A stretch of DNA of 22,583 bases from Thiotrichaceae bacterium (GCA_024762625.1 JANTHA010000003.1:1-22583); one strand, 5' to 3'; counted from the stretch's first letter, positions 1-7,138 are shown. Made by a program: numbers and translations. The notes: generated by a model not told the origin, from the letters alone.

Positions 1-115
1 AGGTGATATTCAGGAAAAAAAACCTAAACTATTGTGCATGGCTGGTCAATATAAAAATGATTAAATCAGTCAAAACCCCATCTTTTAAACAATTTACAAA
101 AAGGATAATAAAAAA

Positions 116-586
116 ATGAAAACCTCTCGTTCTCTCATCGCTGCCGGCGTTCTTTTAGCCTCAAGTTCAGCAGCCCTTGCCGCAACAGATTCTACTGATA
201 TACAAATTAATGTGACCAAAGACGCCTACGTCAACCTGATTGGAACCGCCGTAGGCAGCACCAACACTTTTTTAACATCAGATATTGATAATGCCACTGT
301 TTCCCTAGGCACATTAGGCCTGGAGTCAAATTCACAGGGAAACTGTGACATGACATTTTCTTCTGCAAACGGTTACCAGTTGAAGCACAATGTCACCAAT
401 GCGGTGCTGGTTGATTATGCAATCAGCTATGCGGGCGTTACTAACTCAGGCGCAGGCGCCAATACGGTTACACAGTCTTGTAATTCAGCTGTAACATCAC
501 TGGATCTGGTTTCACCTGCATTGCCAGGCACAGTGGATGCGGGTACTTATTCAGATACTGTCACAGTCACCGTTGTCACTCAGTAA
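116..586 (+). CDS. Secreted fimbrial-subunit-like protein (hypothetical)
   Basis: The 156-residue product has a clear Sec signal peptide: basic MKTSR start, hydrophobic core at residues 7-21, and a likely cut after ALA at residue 22. The mature part is about 134 residues, small and rich in Thr/Ser/Asn/Val, with two cysteines (C77, C122) that could form a disulfide. It ends in an alternating strand, AGTYSDTVTVTV, like the last strand of spore-coat-U/CsuA-type and DUF4402-like pilin domains. An AAAGGA ribosome site precedes the ATG by a short spacer, and a strong terminator follows. No chaperone or usher gene is in view, so assembly into a fibre is inference. The exact family is uncertain; a periplasmic or extracellular location is well supported. 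Confidence 0.72.
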   Translation: MKTSRSLIAAGVLLASSSAALAATDSTDIQINVTKDAYVNLIGTAVGSTNTFLTSDIDNATVSLGTLGLESNSQGNCDMTFSSANGYQLKHNVTNAVLVDYAISYAGVTNSGAGANTVTQSCNSAVTSLDLVSPALPGTVDAGTYSDTVTVTVVTQ

Positions 587-613
587 TCTTATTTGGTATT
601 GGTAAGAAACATT

Positions 614-649
614 TGCCGCTCCAGCTAATCCTGAGAGCGGCATTTTTTT
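614..649 (+). terminator. Rho-independent terminator after the pilin-like gene
   Basis: TGCCGCTC at 614-621 pairs with GAGCGGCA at 635-642 (perfect 8-bp stem, 13-nt loop), followed immediately by seven T residues. It lies 28 nt after the stop codon, so the gene is probably monocistronic. Confidence 0.85.
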
Positions 650-827
650 GTCTGTTATTTTAACGCTTCTATTTTAATAAATATTTAAGTCTTCAATCAT
701 GAATGGAGCGACTTTCAGGATAGACGGATTTGCCTTTCATTAACGCTCATAAATTAACGATAAAGCGCATCGGTTAAAGTCAGCTGGCAACGCATAATTA
801 TCTGGAACCAATCGTCCGGATAAACAT

Positions 828-1196
828 GTGAGAGCAGCGTATAACATTCCAGCCCATTGTTGCAGGCCATTTTACCCATCTTTACGGGTTTTACTGTGTC
901 AAATAGTTTTGCCAGTATTGCTGGGCATATCAAGCGCACAAGCACAGGCGTCAGGCAAGGATTCGACATCAATCAGCATTCAGGTTGTACACCCCCCGAA
1001 AATCATGCTTGATAGGCAAGTGCTGGCGGATGGTTTAAGCAAGATTAATACGCGCGCAATTGAAACACAAAAAATGATACAGCCAAATGAATTTGGGATT
1101 ATTTCAAATAGCGCCACACAGGCAAGTATAAAAAAATTAAAGAGAATACCTGGGCAGCCACTGGACACAGTCAGGTTAACCATTACTGTGCCATGA
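828..1196 (+). CDS. Possible second secreted pilin-like protein
   Basis: A 122-codon frame beginning with GTG. It has a credible hydrophobic export segment at residues 20-37 followed by SSAQAQA, a plausible signal-peptidase site. After that comes DSTSISIQV, which resembles DSTDIQINV in the upstream gene, and it ends in DTVRLTITV, like that gene's final strand. It lacks cysteines after the signal and is shorter, so it may be a diverged or eroded paralogue. The start is unconvincing: no Shine-Dalgarno sequence precedes the GTG, and residues 1-19 do not look like the start of a signal peptide. No in-frame ATG exists upstream before a stop at 795. A different, antisense reading frame overlaps its first part. 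Treat as tentative. Confidence 0.42.
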   Translation: MRAAYNIPAHCCRPFYPSLRVLLCQIVLPVLLGISSAQAQASGKDSTSISIQVVHPPKIMLDRQVLADGLSKINTRAIETQKMIQPNEFGIISNSATQASIKKLKRIPGQPLDTVRLTITVP

Positions 1197-1212
1197 ATCC
1201 TCACTAAAAGAA

Positions 1213-1992
1213 TCAGTGTTTTATTCGACCCAGTAAATAATGAAAACCCAGCCCAATCAAAAATACGCCGAATAGGGCGCGCAGATGCGCTTCCTGCAAG
1301 TTAAGCGCCATATGGCTGCCGGCGGTTGCCCCCAGCAATGCGCCTATTGCAAGCGGCAATACGAGCGGCCACTCAATATTTCCCAGCCGCCAATTCTCCC
1401 AGATTCCACTGAGTATGGCCGGTAAACGGGCGGCTAATGAACAACCTTGCGCCAGTTGTTGGGGGATGCCAAGGCCCAGAACAAACAATGGAGCCAATAC
1501 CGGGCCGCCGCTTATACCGATCACGCCCGCCACCAGACCCTCAATGACGCCGACGCCGAGTAAAAAAGGGTAATACCATGATTGCGGCACTGTCGCCATG
1601 TTTGGCAAATAGTCACGAAACAGCACCAGCGCGCCACCCGCCATGATGACAATCCCAAACAAGCGTTTTAAGCGATCAGGTGAAAACCCTTCCGACCAGG
1701 CAGCCGCCAGCGGCGTAATAATAAATGACGGGATGGCGACCAGTAACACGATTTCAAAGTCTACTTGTCCGCTAGATGCATATATCAAGGTTCCGATAGA
1801 CGCCGAAAACAGGCTGACCATGATAGCTGTGCCGCGTGCTTTGAGCGGCGAAAAAGCAATCCAGCCCATCAGCATGGGGATCACAAGCGTACCACCGCCC
1901 AGGCTCACCAGGCCGCCCGCAAGACCGGCAATAAATCCGATCACTAAACCCTTGGATCGCAGCTTTGCTAATGTTGTAATTTGTTTAGTCAT
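1213..1992 (-). CDS. TauE/SafE (TSUP) family membrane exporter
   Basis: The 259-residue integral membrane protein has the two-fold internal repeat of the sulfite exporter TauE/SafE family (PF01925). The first Gly-rich segment, GLAGGLVSLGGGTLVIP, lies near residues 23-40 and its partner, GLVAGVIGISGGPVLAP, near 151-168. About eight hydrophobic segments fit the family. Members move small organosulfur or sulfur anions, or other small anions, across the inner membrane; the substrate cannot be read from this sequence. The gene converges with the preceding plus-strand ORF, 17 nt apart. It starts at the first ATG of the frame, with only a weak purine-rich site upstream. The gene just upstream on the same strand is a decayed ATPase fragment, which gives no functional clue. 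Confidence 0.85.
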   Translation of the reverse strand: MTKQITTLAKLRSKGLVIGFIAGLAGGLVSLGGGTLVIPMLMGWIAFSPLKARGTAIMVSLFSASIGTLIYASSGQVDFEIVLLVAIPSFIITPLAAAWSEGFSPDRLKRLFGIVIMAGGALVLFRDYLPNMATVPQSWYYPFLLGVGVIEGLVAGVIGISGGPVLAPLFVLGLGIPQQLAQGCSLAARLPAILSGIWENWRLGNIEWPLVLPLAIGALLGATAGSHMALNLQEAHLRALFGVFLIGLGFHYLLGRIKH

Positions 1993-2036
1993 CGACGCTG
2001 CCTGGTCTGTGTGTTTTTATGGCGACTGAAAGTGAA

Positions 2037-2437
2037 TTACTTGCCGGCAAACAATTTTTTCTCAATGTCTTCCAGATCCAGGACAATCTGCTGGTGAATC
2101 TGCCTGTCCTTTAACAATCGCAATAAAACTTCAAACATAAACGCCAGGAAAAACAGGCCTGTAATTGCATAGAAAATAAAGGGCATGGTTCTGGACGTAT
2201 AGGCGATGGCAAAACCGGCCGCGCCGAAATCAGCCCAGTGCTGGATTGCCGTCGACAAAATAGTCGCTATTTCAATTATTCAGGGTATTGGTCCCCAGAA
2301 GTAGCCCAGCAGGGTTAACAGGGTTGATTTCTTTTTTCTTCCAGGGTGTTAGGGCTGTATTTTTCAAGGCGTTCGGCTGCTACCTCACTGCTTATTCCAT
2401 GCAGAGTTGATTGCTGTGCTTGTGTTGATTCGCTCAT
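2037..2437 (-). pseudogene. Remnant of P-type (H+/cation) ATPase N-terminus fused to unknown tail
   Basis: Reading the minus strand from an ATG at 2437 (AAGGGA ribosome site) gives MSESTQAQQ..., then GISSEVAAERLEKYSPNTL, the actuator/N-terminal signature of P-type plasma-membrane-type ATPases. A run of A's near 2330-2343 then shifts the frame. The next frame reads LLTLLGYFWGPIP, a stop (TGA where the family has Trp), then IIEIATILSTAIQHWADF, which is the first transmembrane segment of the same family. After HWADF the similarity ends. A tail of about 55 residues follows, with a hydrophobic stretch and a charged helix ending DLEDIEKKLFAGK; I do not recognise it. The gene therefore has a frameshift, a nonsense codon and loss of nearly the whole ATPase. 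The last 73 codons remain open from a TTG at 2258 and could still be translated as a small membrane peptide. Confidence 0.8.
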
Positions 2438-2488
2438 TTCTCATTCCCTTTTTGCTTAGCTTGACGGCTAAATGAACCTGGCGCACTC

Positions 2489-2638
2489 TCATATCATGAA
2501 TGGAATCAGTCCCATTAGTCCGAAAAAAATCAGATAAATGGCGACAATGTAATTTAACAATTTTGGCCAAATCAGAATGGCGATGCCAGATAACAATGCA
2601 ACAAGCGGTGGACCAACCATAATAAAATTCAAATCCAT
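2489..2638 (-). CDS. DUF3096-family small membrane protein
   Basis: This 49-residue ORF has an excellent AAGGAG ribosome site 6 nt before its ATG. The product is almost wholly hydrophobic with two short helices: residues 9-23, then after the PKLLNY turn, residues 30-48. The pattern GIAILIWPKLLNYIVAIYLI with a following GLMGLI matches the DUF3096 family (PF11295), whose members are about 50 residues long and of unknown function. It is intact, although the genes on both sides (P-type ATPase remnant downstream, acetate kinase remnant upstream) are broken. It sits 51 nt ahead of the ATPase remnant and may once have been co-transcribed with it. Confidence 0.82.
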   Translation of the reverse strand: MDLNFIMVGPPLVALLSGIAILIWPKLLNYIVAIYLIFFGLMGLIPFMI

Positions 2639-2744
2639 TTCAGTCTCCTTAAAAATAATAATTATCGTGGATCGTGACTCTAATGGATTTAATCAGGCGC
2701 ATCTGTCACTTAAGCGACACAGTTAAAAATTGATGAGTATGCAC

Positions 2745-2975
2745 TTATGAATTGAATTCAGGTTCCTGTTTGTTTTCAATTTGACCATTTACATCACTGA
2801 GGCGCCAGTTAGCCTATGAACCAAAATGTTCTATTTGTCCATTGAAAATCCGTTGCGGTGTGACTTCCCCCGCCAGGTTATCCGGATTTTCCGGTTGACA
2901 TGAAAGTACAGAAAATTTGACGCTGGAAGAACCACTGTTCAGAATCAGTAGCAAGTTTTGAGCATCGAAGGCCAT
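2745..2975 (-). pseudogene. ackA: Acetate kinase N-terminal remnant
   Basis: From an ATG at 2975 the frame reads MAFDAQNLLLILNSGSSSVKFSVL. The phrase LILNSGSSSVKFS is the phosphate-1 motif that opens acetate kinase (family LxLNxGSSSxKF). It continues through GQIEHFGS to an in-frame TAG at 2814-2816. Beyond it the same frame continues ANWRLSDVNGQIE, fitting the next part of the family, before a second stop at 2745. About 75 of the usual roughly 400 residues remain, so the catalytic domains are gone. It starts 11 nt after the metF stop and was probably once part of the same transcript. It has no recognisable ribosome site of its own. Confidence 0.8.
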
Positions 2976-2985
2976 ACGGTATTTG

Positions 2986-3846
2986 TCAGTTAATATTCTC
3001 TGTTTTAATTTCCGACAAGCCCAGGTTAGTCCATATTGTCTTGCTTGGCTCAACCTTGTTCATGGTGTAAAAATGAAGCCCCGGCGCGCCGCCTGTGAGT
3101 AAGCGATCACACATTTTTGTGACAAACTCGGTTCCCAGTGCAGTAATGGACTCAAGATCATCGCCATAGCCTTCCAGCCGTTTGCGCAACCAGCGCGGTA
3201 TTTCTGCGCCGGTGCCATCTGAAAATCGCGCCAGTTGCACGAAATTGGTGATTGGCATGATACCGGGAACCACAGGCGCATCAACGCCTATTTTTTCACA
3301 GCTATCGACAAAGTAAAAATAGGCGTCGCTATTGTAAAAATACTGGGTGATGGAGCGATCTGCGCCCGCGCGAATCTTGTTTGCATAGTTTTCAAGATCG
3401 GTCTGAAAATCAGGCGCCTGCGGGTGCATTTCCGGATAGGATGCAACTTCGATCTTAAAATGATCGCCGGTTTCTTCACGGATAAACGCCACCAGTTCAT
3501 TGGCGTATTGGAACTCACCGATATCCTGCATGCCGGAAGGTAGATCGCCACGCAATGCGACAATCCGGTTGATGCCGTTGTCTTTATAGATATTGATGAT
3601 TTCCCGGATCTGGCTTTTAGTTGATCCGACACAGGAAAGATGCGGCGCTGCCGGGATGCCGGTTTGCTTCTGTATGTCCAGCACCGTTTGTAGCGTGCAA
3701 TCCTGGGTCGAACCGCCCGCGCCATAGGTGACCGAGAAAAAAGCGGGCTTTAATGCAGCCAGCGCATCGCGTACTTTGGCCAGATTCTCTGCGCCCTTGT
3801 CTGTTTTTGGCGGAAAGAACTCGAAACTGAATGATTGTTTTTTCAT
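2986..3846 (-). CDS. metF: 5,10-methylenetetrahydrofolate reductase
   Basis: MetF is a cytosolic FAD enzyme that reduces 5,10-methylene-THF to 5-methyl-THF, the methyl donor for homocysteine remethylation. The 286-residue product shows the family pattern: FSFEFFPPK at residues 6-14 (with the catalytic Glu), FSVTYGAGGS near 37-46, IVALRGDLP in the middle, and a conserved C-terminal half containing PGIMPI. The length is slightly shorter than E. coli MetF (296), at the N-terminus. It is the last intact gene of metK-ahcY-metF, 162 nt after ahcY, and that gap contains a REP-type inverted pair. No strong Shine-Dalgarno sequence is visible before the ATG, so lower or coupled translation is possible. 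Control is probably by the SAH riboswitch ahead of metK. Confidence 0.96.
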   Translation of the reverse strand: MKKQSFSFEFFPPKTDKGAENLAKVRDALAALKPAFFSVTYGAGGSTQDCTLQTVLDIQKQTGIPAAPHLSCVGSTKSQIREIINIYKDNGINRIVALRGDLPSGMQDIGEFQYANELVAFIREETGDHFKIEVASYPEMHPQAPDFQTDLENYANKIRAGADRSITQYFYNSDAYFYFVDSCEKIGVDAPVVPGIMPITNFVQLARFSDGTGAEIPRWLRKRLEGYGDDLESITALGTEFVTKMCDRLLTGGAPGLHFYTMNKVEPSKTIWTNLGLSEIKTENIN

Positions 3847-3904
3847 GGCTGTTTTTTATAAAACCTTTGGTTATCAGGACACTGTCGTATCAGCGCCCAC
3901 TTCT

Positions 3905-3990
3905 CCGTCATGCCGGCGAAGGCCGGCATCCATGCTTGAGGCTTGCGCCATCGCATACATGGATTACGGCCTGCGCCGCAATGACAACGG
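3905..3990. repeat. REP-type inverted pair (REPIN-like) between ahcY and metF
   Basis: The left arm at 3905-3934 contains GTCATGCCGGCGAAGGCCGG followed by CATCCATG. The right arm at 3954-3990 read in reverse complement gives GTCATTGCGGCGCAGGCCG, then TAATCCATG. Each arm is itself a GC-rich near-palindrome, and the arms are inverted about a roughly 19-nt spacer. This 'cgtcat..ccgcg..ggc...atccatg' style is a dispersed extragenic repeat found in many proteobacteria. In the operon transcript it would form a large hairpin and could lower metF expression or protect the upstream mRNA. Confidence 0.8.
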
Positions 3991-4008
3991 AAGCATCGCA
4001 AGCAAAGA

Positions 4009-5409
4009 TTAATAACGATAATGCTCAACCTTGTATGGGCCATTTTTATCAACACTGATGTATTGCGCCTGGAAATCGGTCAGTTCAGTCAGCTTCGCGC
4101 CAATTTTACCAAGGTGCAAACGCGCCACTTCTTCATCCAGTGCTTTAGGCAGCATGTAAACCTGATTGTCATATTTGTCGCCATCCTTGTATAACTCGAT
4201 TTGAGCCAGCACCTGGTTGGTGAATGAGTTGGACATCACGAAACTGGGGTGGCCGGTTGCGCAGCCCAGGTTTACCAAACGACCCTGCGCCAGCAGGATA
4301 ATGCGGTTGCCGCTTGGCAGTATGATGTGGTCAACTTGTGGTTTGATGTTTTCCCACTCGTATTTTTCCATATCGGCAACGGCGATTTCATTGTCGAAGT
4401 GGCCGATATTACAGACAATGGATTCATGCTTCATCTGTAGCATGTGTTCTTCGGTAATCACATGGAAGTTGCCGGTTGCAGTGACAAAAATATCTGCCTG
4501 TGACGCCGCGTCATCCATGGTGACAACGCGATAGCCTTCCATGGAAGCCTGTAAGGCGCAGATCGGGTCAATTTCGGTCACCCAGACAGTTGCGCCGAGG
4601 CCGCGTAGCGATTGCGCACAGCCTTTACCCACATCGCCATAACCTAATACCACGGCGATTTTACCCGCAATCATCACATCGGTAGCGCGCTTGATGCCGT
4701 CAACCAGCGACTCGCGACAGCCGTAGAGATTGTCAAATTTTGATTTGGTGACTGAGTCGTTTACGTTGATGGCGGGGTAGGTCAGCTCGCCCGCTTTTTC
4801 CATTTCGTATAAACGGTGTACGCCAGTGGTGGTTTCTTCAGTTACGCCCTTGATGTTGGGGCGAATATTTGAATACCAGTTTGGCGAGGTTTTGAGCTTT
4901 TCCTTGATTGAGTTGTAAAGCGCCACCTCTTCTTCACTGCTTGGGTCATCCAGCACCGTGATGTCTTTCTCGGCTTTTGTTCCCAGCTCGATCAACATGG
5001 TTGCATCGCCGCCATCATCCAGAATCATGTTGGCGGTTTCGCCGTTTGGCCACTCAAAAATTTTGTGTGCATAATCCCAGTATTCGTCCAGTGTTTCGCC
5101 TTTGGTGGCGAAAACCGGTACGCCGGAAGCCGCAATGGCTGCCGCTGCATGATCCTGTGTCGAGAAAATATTGCAGGACGCCCAGCGCACTTCAGCGCCC
5201 AGCGCAGTCAATGTTTCAATCAAAACCGCTGTCTGGATGGTCATGTGCAGCGAACCGGCAATGCGTGCGCCCGCCAATGGTTTTTCTGCGCCGTATTTTT
5301 CGCGCAGCGCCATCAGTCCCGGCATTTCGGTTTCGGCGATATTCAGTTCTTTGCGTCCCCAATCAGCCAGGCTGATATCGGCAACGATGTAATCATGTGC
5401 TTGTGTCAT
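4009..5409 (-). CDS. ahcY: Adenosylhomocysteinase (SAH hydrolase)
   Basis: AhcY splits S-adenosylhomocysteine reversibly into adenosine and homocysteine with a tightly bound NAD+, and so relieves product inhibition of methyltransferases. The 466-residue product has the substrate-domain residues (H55 in AGSLHMT, D131 in DDGGD, EETTTG near 191), [11 protein letters not shown] near 217-227, and the NAD-binding loop GYGDVGKG at 256-263. It ends with the usual C-terminus YKVEHYRY. The extra segment near residues 148-185 is the insertion seen in most bacterial long-type enzymes. An AGGAAA site lies upstream of the ATG. It is the second gene of the metK operon, 111 nt after metK, with a structured element in the gap. 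Confidence 0.97.
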   Translation of the reverse strand: MTQAHDYIVADISLADWGRKELNIAETEMPGLMALREKYGAEKPLAGARIAGSLHMTIQTAVLIETLTALGAEVRWASCNIFSTQDHAAAAIAASGVPVFATKGETLDEYWDYAHKIFEWPNGETANMILDDGGDATMLIELGTKAEKDITVLDDPSSEEEVALYNSIKEKLKTSPNWYSNIRPNIKGVTEETTTGVHRLYEMEKAGELTYPAINVNDSVTKSKFDNLYGCRESLVDGIKRATDVMIAGKIAVVLGYGDVGKGCAQSLRGLGATVWVTEIDPICALQASMEGYRVVTMDDAASQADIFVTATGNFHVITEEHMLQMKHESIVCNIGHFDNEIAVADMEKYEWENIKPQVDHIILPSGNRIILLAQGRLVNLGCATGHPSFVMSNSFTNQVLAQIELYKDGDKYDNQVYMLPKALDEEVARLHLGKIGAKLTELTDFQAQYISVDKNGPYKVEHYRY

Positions 5410-5433
5410 TCTATTTTCCTATTTAAATATGAG

Positions 5434-5505
5434 TTGCCCGCTCCCAAAAAGAGGCGTGTAGTTTGTTTTTAACTACGCTTTTACGCTTTCAAGGGACGGG
5501 CGCAA
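5434..5505 (-). promoter_or_regulatory. Structured RNA element in the metK-ahcY gap
   Basis: On the minus strand, TTGCGCCCGTCCC (5505-5493) can pair with GGGAGCGGGCAA (5445-5434), with small bulges. The enclosed part forms a second hairpin, GCGTAGTT with AACTACACGC (2-nt bulge). The paired arms enclose nearly all of the intergenic space and end about 24 nt before the ahcY ATG. It has no long T-run, so it is not a classic terminator, and it lacks the GAGGAGCG and AACGGCGCTC signatures of the SAH riboswitch. It could be an mRNA processing site, an attenuator or an unrecognised cis-regulatory RNA. Confidence 0.5.
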
Positions 5506-5520
5506 GGTGAGTATGTAACG

Positions 5521-6669
5521 CTAGACTCTCAGCGCATCGGCTTTGTCGGTCTTTTCCCAAGGCAGTCCCAGGTCTTCACGACCGAAGTGGCCATAGGCGG
5601 CTGTCTGGCGATAGATGGGTTGCAGCAAGTCCAGCATGGTGACAATGCCGTAGGGGCGCAGATCAAACACTTCGCGCACCAGCGCCTCGATTTTTTCATC
5701 ACTCATGGTTCCGGTGCCAAAGGTGTCAATTGAAATAGAGGTGGGCTCGGCGACGCCAATCGCATAGGAAACCTGGATTTCACAGCGTTCGGCAAGACCA
5801 GCAGCGACAATGTTCTTGGCGACATAGCGACCCGCGTATGCAGCGGAACGATCAACCTTGGAAGGGTCTTTTCCGGAGAATGCGCCGCCGCCGTGACGCG
5901 CCATACCGCCGTAGGTATCCACGATGATTTTACGGCCGGTCAAACCACAGTCGCCCATGGGGCCGCCGATGATGAATTGCCCGGTCGGGTTGATGTGGTA
6001 TTCGGTGTTGGCGTCCAGCCATTCCGTTGGCAACACCGGCTTGATGATTTCTTCCATCACTGCTTCCTGCAAATCAGCCTGGCTGATTTCAGGGCTGTGC
6101 TGGGTTGATAGCACAACGGCGTCGATGGCTACCGGCTTGTCGTCTTCATAGCGGAAAGTGACCTGGCTTTTGGCGTCAGGGCGCAGAAAATCCAGTTGTC
6201 CGGATTTCATCAGCTCGGCCTGTTTTTCAACCAGACGGTGAGAATAGGTGATCGGCGCAGGCATTAATACGTCGGTTTCATTACTGGCGTAGCCAAACAT
6301 CAAACCCTGGTCGCCAGCGCCCTGCGCTTCCTTGTTTTCGCGGTCAACGCCCATCGCGATATCGGGCGATTGCTGACCCAGCGCGTTCAACACCGCACAG
6401 GTGTCGCCGTCAAAACCAATATCTGAACTGGTGTAGCCGATGTCGTTGACCACGCCGCGCACGATGGTTTCATAATCAATCACGGCGCTGGTGGTGACTT
6501 CGCCCGCTAATACCACCATGCCTGTTTTAACCATGGTTTCACAAGCGACGCGCGCAGATGTGTCTTGTTTCAGAATAGCATCAAGTATGGCGTCGGATAT
6601 TTGATCCGCCATTTTATCGGGATGGCCCGCTGATACAGACTCGGAAGTAAAAAGATGATTCCCAGCCAT
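5521..6669 (-). CDS. metK: S-adenosylmethionine synthetase
   Basis: MetK joins methionine and ATP to form S-adenosylmethionine in the cytosol, releasing phosphate and pyrophosphate. With the start at 6669 it is 382 residues, close to E. coli MetK (384). It begins [19 protein letters not shown] (catalytic His at 16, metal-binding Asp at 18). It contains [12 protein letters not shown] and the glycine-rich [19 protein letters not shown] segment. The start is fixed by AAGGAG 8 nt upstream. A longer in-frame start at 6771 would add 34 residues of non-homologous sequence that is really the riboswitch leader. It is the first gene of metK-ahcY-metF, and expression probably rises when SAH accumulates. 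Confidence 0.97.
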   Translation of the reverse strand: MAGNHLFTSESVSAGHPDKMADQISDAILDAILKQDTSARVACETMVKTGMVVLAGEVTTSAVIDYETIVRGVVNDIGYTSSDIGFDGDTCAVLNALGQQSPDIAMGVDRENKEAQGAGDQGLMFGYASNETDVLMPAPITYSHRLVEKQAELMKSGQLDFLRPDAKSQVTFRYEDDKPVAIDAVVLSTQHSPEISQADLQEAVMEEIIKPVLPTEWLDANTEYHINPTGQFIIGGPMGDCGLTGRKIIVDTYGGMARHGGGAFSGKDPSKVDRSAAYAGRYVAKNIVAAGLAERCEIQVSYAIGVAEPTSISIDTFGTGTMSDEKIEALVREVFDLRPYGIVTMLDLLQPIYRQTAAYGHFGREDLGLPWEKTDKADALRV

Positions 6670-6694
6670 ATTTATTTCTCCTTCATAATATAGC

Positions 6695-6772
6695 TGAGCG
6701 CCGTTGCAATAGTGAAAATATGCTTGAGCCTGGTCCGATGTAAAAATCAGATTGCAACGCTCCTCAAGCAAT
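6695..6772 (-). promoter_or_regulatory. SAH riboswitch in the metK leader
   Basis: On the minus strand the leader begins TGCTTGAGGAGCGTTGCAA (from 6770). It continues to CCAGGCTCAAGCA (ending at 6721) and then TTGCAACGGCGCTCAG (ending near 6695). The stem P1 is TGCTTGAG with CTCAAGCA (8 bp). The conserved GAGGAGCGxTGC, CCAGGCTC and AACGGCGCTC blocks are the signature of the SAH riboswitch (Rfam RF01057), where the GAGCG strand and the distal CGCTC close the pseudoknotted fold. The 3' end is about 11 nt before the metK AAGGAG, which suggests translational control or mRNA access control. SAH riboswitches are known to switch genes on when SAH rises. Confidence 0.93.
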
Positions 6773-6781
6773 GGACGGCGG

Positions 6782-6787
6782 ATTATA
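6782..6787 (-). promoter_or_regulatory. Probable -10 box of the metK promoter
   Basis: A perfect TATAAT on the minus strand. Transcription would begin about 7 nt downstream, near 6773-6776, just before the first base of the riboswitch P1 stem at 6770. The -35 region is poor (AT-rich, no clear TTGACA at 16-18 nt), so an activator or a weak -35 is likely. Confidence 0.65.
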
Positions 6788-6841
6788 GTCTAAAATTGCT
6801 CAATTTTGTAGCATCAAAACAGATAAAGTGGAATTTTTTAA

Positions 6842-6967
6842 AGATAATGGGCGATACAGTCCGGTAACCACAATATAAATTGAGGGTATATCCCCAATTA
6901 GAGGTTGCTCATTAGCTTTAAGTCGGACACAATAGCCGCTCTAAATTTTCTGTCCCCCATATTATCT
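6842..6967. repeat. Imperfect inverted-repeat element in the metK/tkt divergent region
   Basis: The left end reads AGATAATGGGCGATACAG. The right end in reverse complement reads AGATAATATGGGGGACAG, so the two ends match with short indels. Just inside them GTCCG (6859-6863) and CGGAC (6924-6928) are also inverted. The GGGGGACAGA motif resembles ends often found around IS200/REP-associated transposase elements. No ORF of note lies inside. It could be a small MITE-like remnant or simply a regulatory palindrome cluster. Confidence 0.4.
6878..6899. promoter_or_regulatory. 22-nt imperfect palindrome, possible operator
   Basis: AATTGAGGG and CCCCAATT flank a TATAT centre; 18 of 22 positions obey dyad symmetry. 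It lies between the divergent metK and tkt promoters, inside the larger inverted-repeat element. A regulator binding site is possible, but no family-specific motif is recognised. Confidence 0.35.
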
Positions 6968-7104
6968 GACTATTTTTGATTCTTATAGACGCAGAAATTT
7001 GAATACCTTTTTAATCATTAAAGATAGTTTGCTCATGAAGATAATTAGGTATTTGGAACAATTTAATTAGGTTTGTTATCGAGTAGATTCCTATGTGGCT
7101 TGTC

Positions 7105-7138
7105 AATTCGCCATTTTCGCCATTGAAATATGCGAATT
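7105..7138 (+). repeat. Tandem 9-bp repeat inside a hairpin in the tkt leader
   Basis: TTCGCCATT occurs twice in perfect tandem (7107-7115 and 7116-7124). The segment is bounded by AATTCGC (7105-7111) and GCGAATT (7132-7138), a perfect 7-bp stem. It ends 61 nt before the tkt ATG. It may be an operator or a leader RNA structure; no known motif is matched. Confidence 0.4.

Noticed and set aside
1..115. End of a gene at the left edge
   Set aside because: A+T-rich with only very short frames; probably the leader of the pilin-like gene, with no clear promoter assigned.
754..972. Minus-strand 72-codon ORF
   Set aside because: No recognised domain, export signal or ribosome site, and it overlaps the possible pilin-like gene; it remains an outside alternative to that weak call.
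2385..2570. Minus-strand 61-codon ORF
   Set aside because: Out of frame with both the DUF3096 gene and the ATPase remnant and overlapping them; composition looks like a shadow frame.
5410..5520. A second SAH riboswitch ahead of ahcY
   Set aside because: The stem structure exists, but the GAGGAGCG, CCAGGCTC and AACGGCGCTC blocks are absent.
5521..6771. Longer metK reading frame starting at 6771
   Set aside because: The first 34 codons coincide with the SAH riboswitch, have no MetK similarity and lack a ribosome site; AAGGAG sits before 6669.
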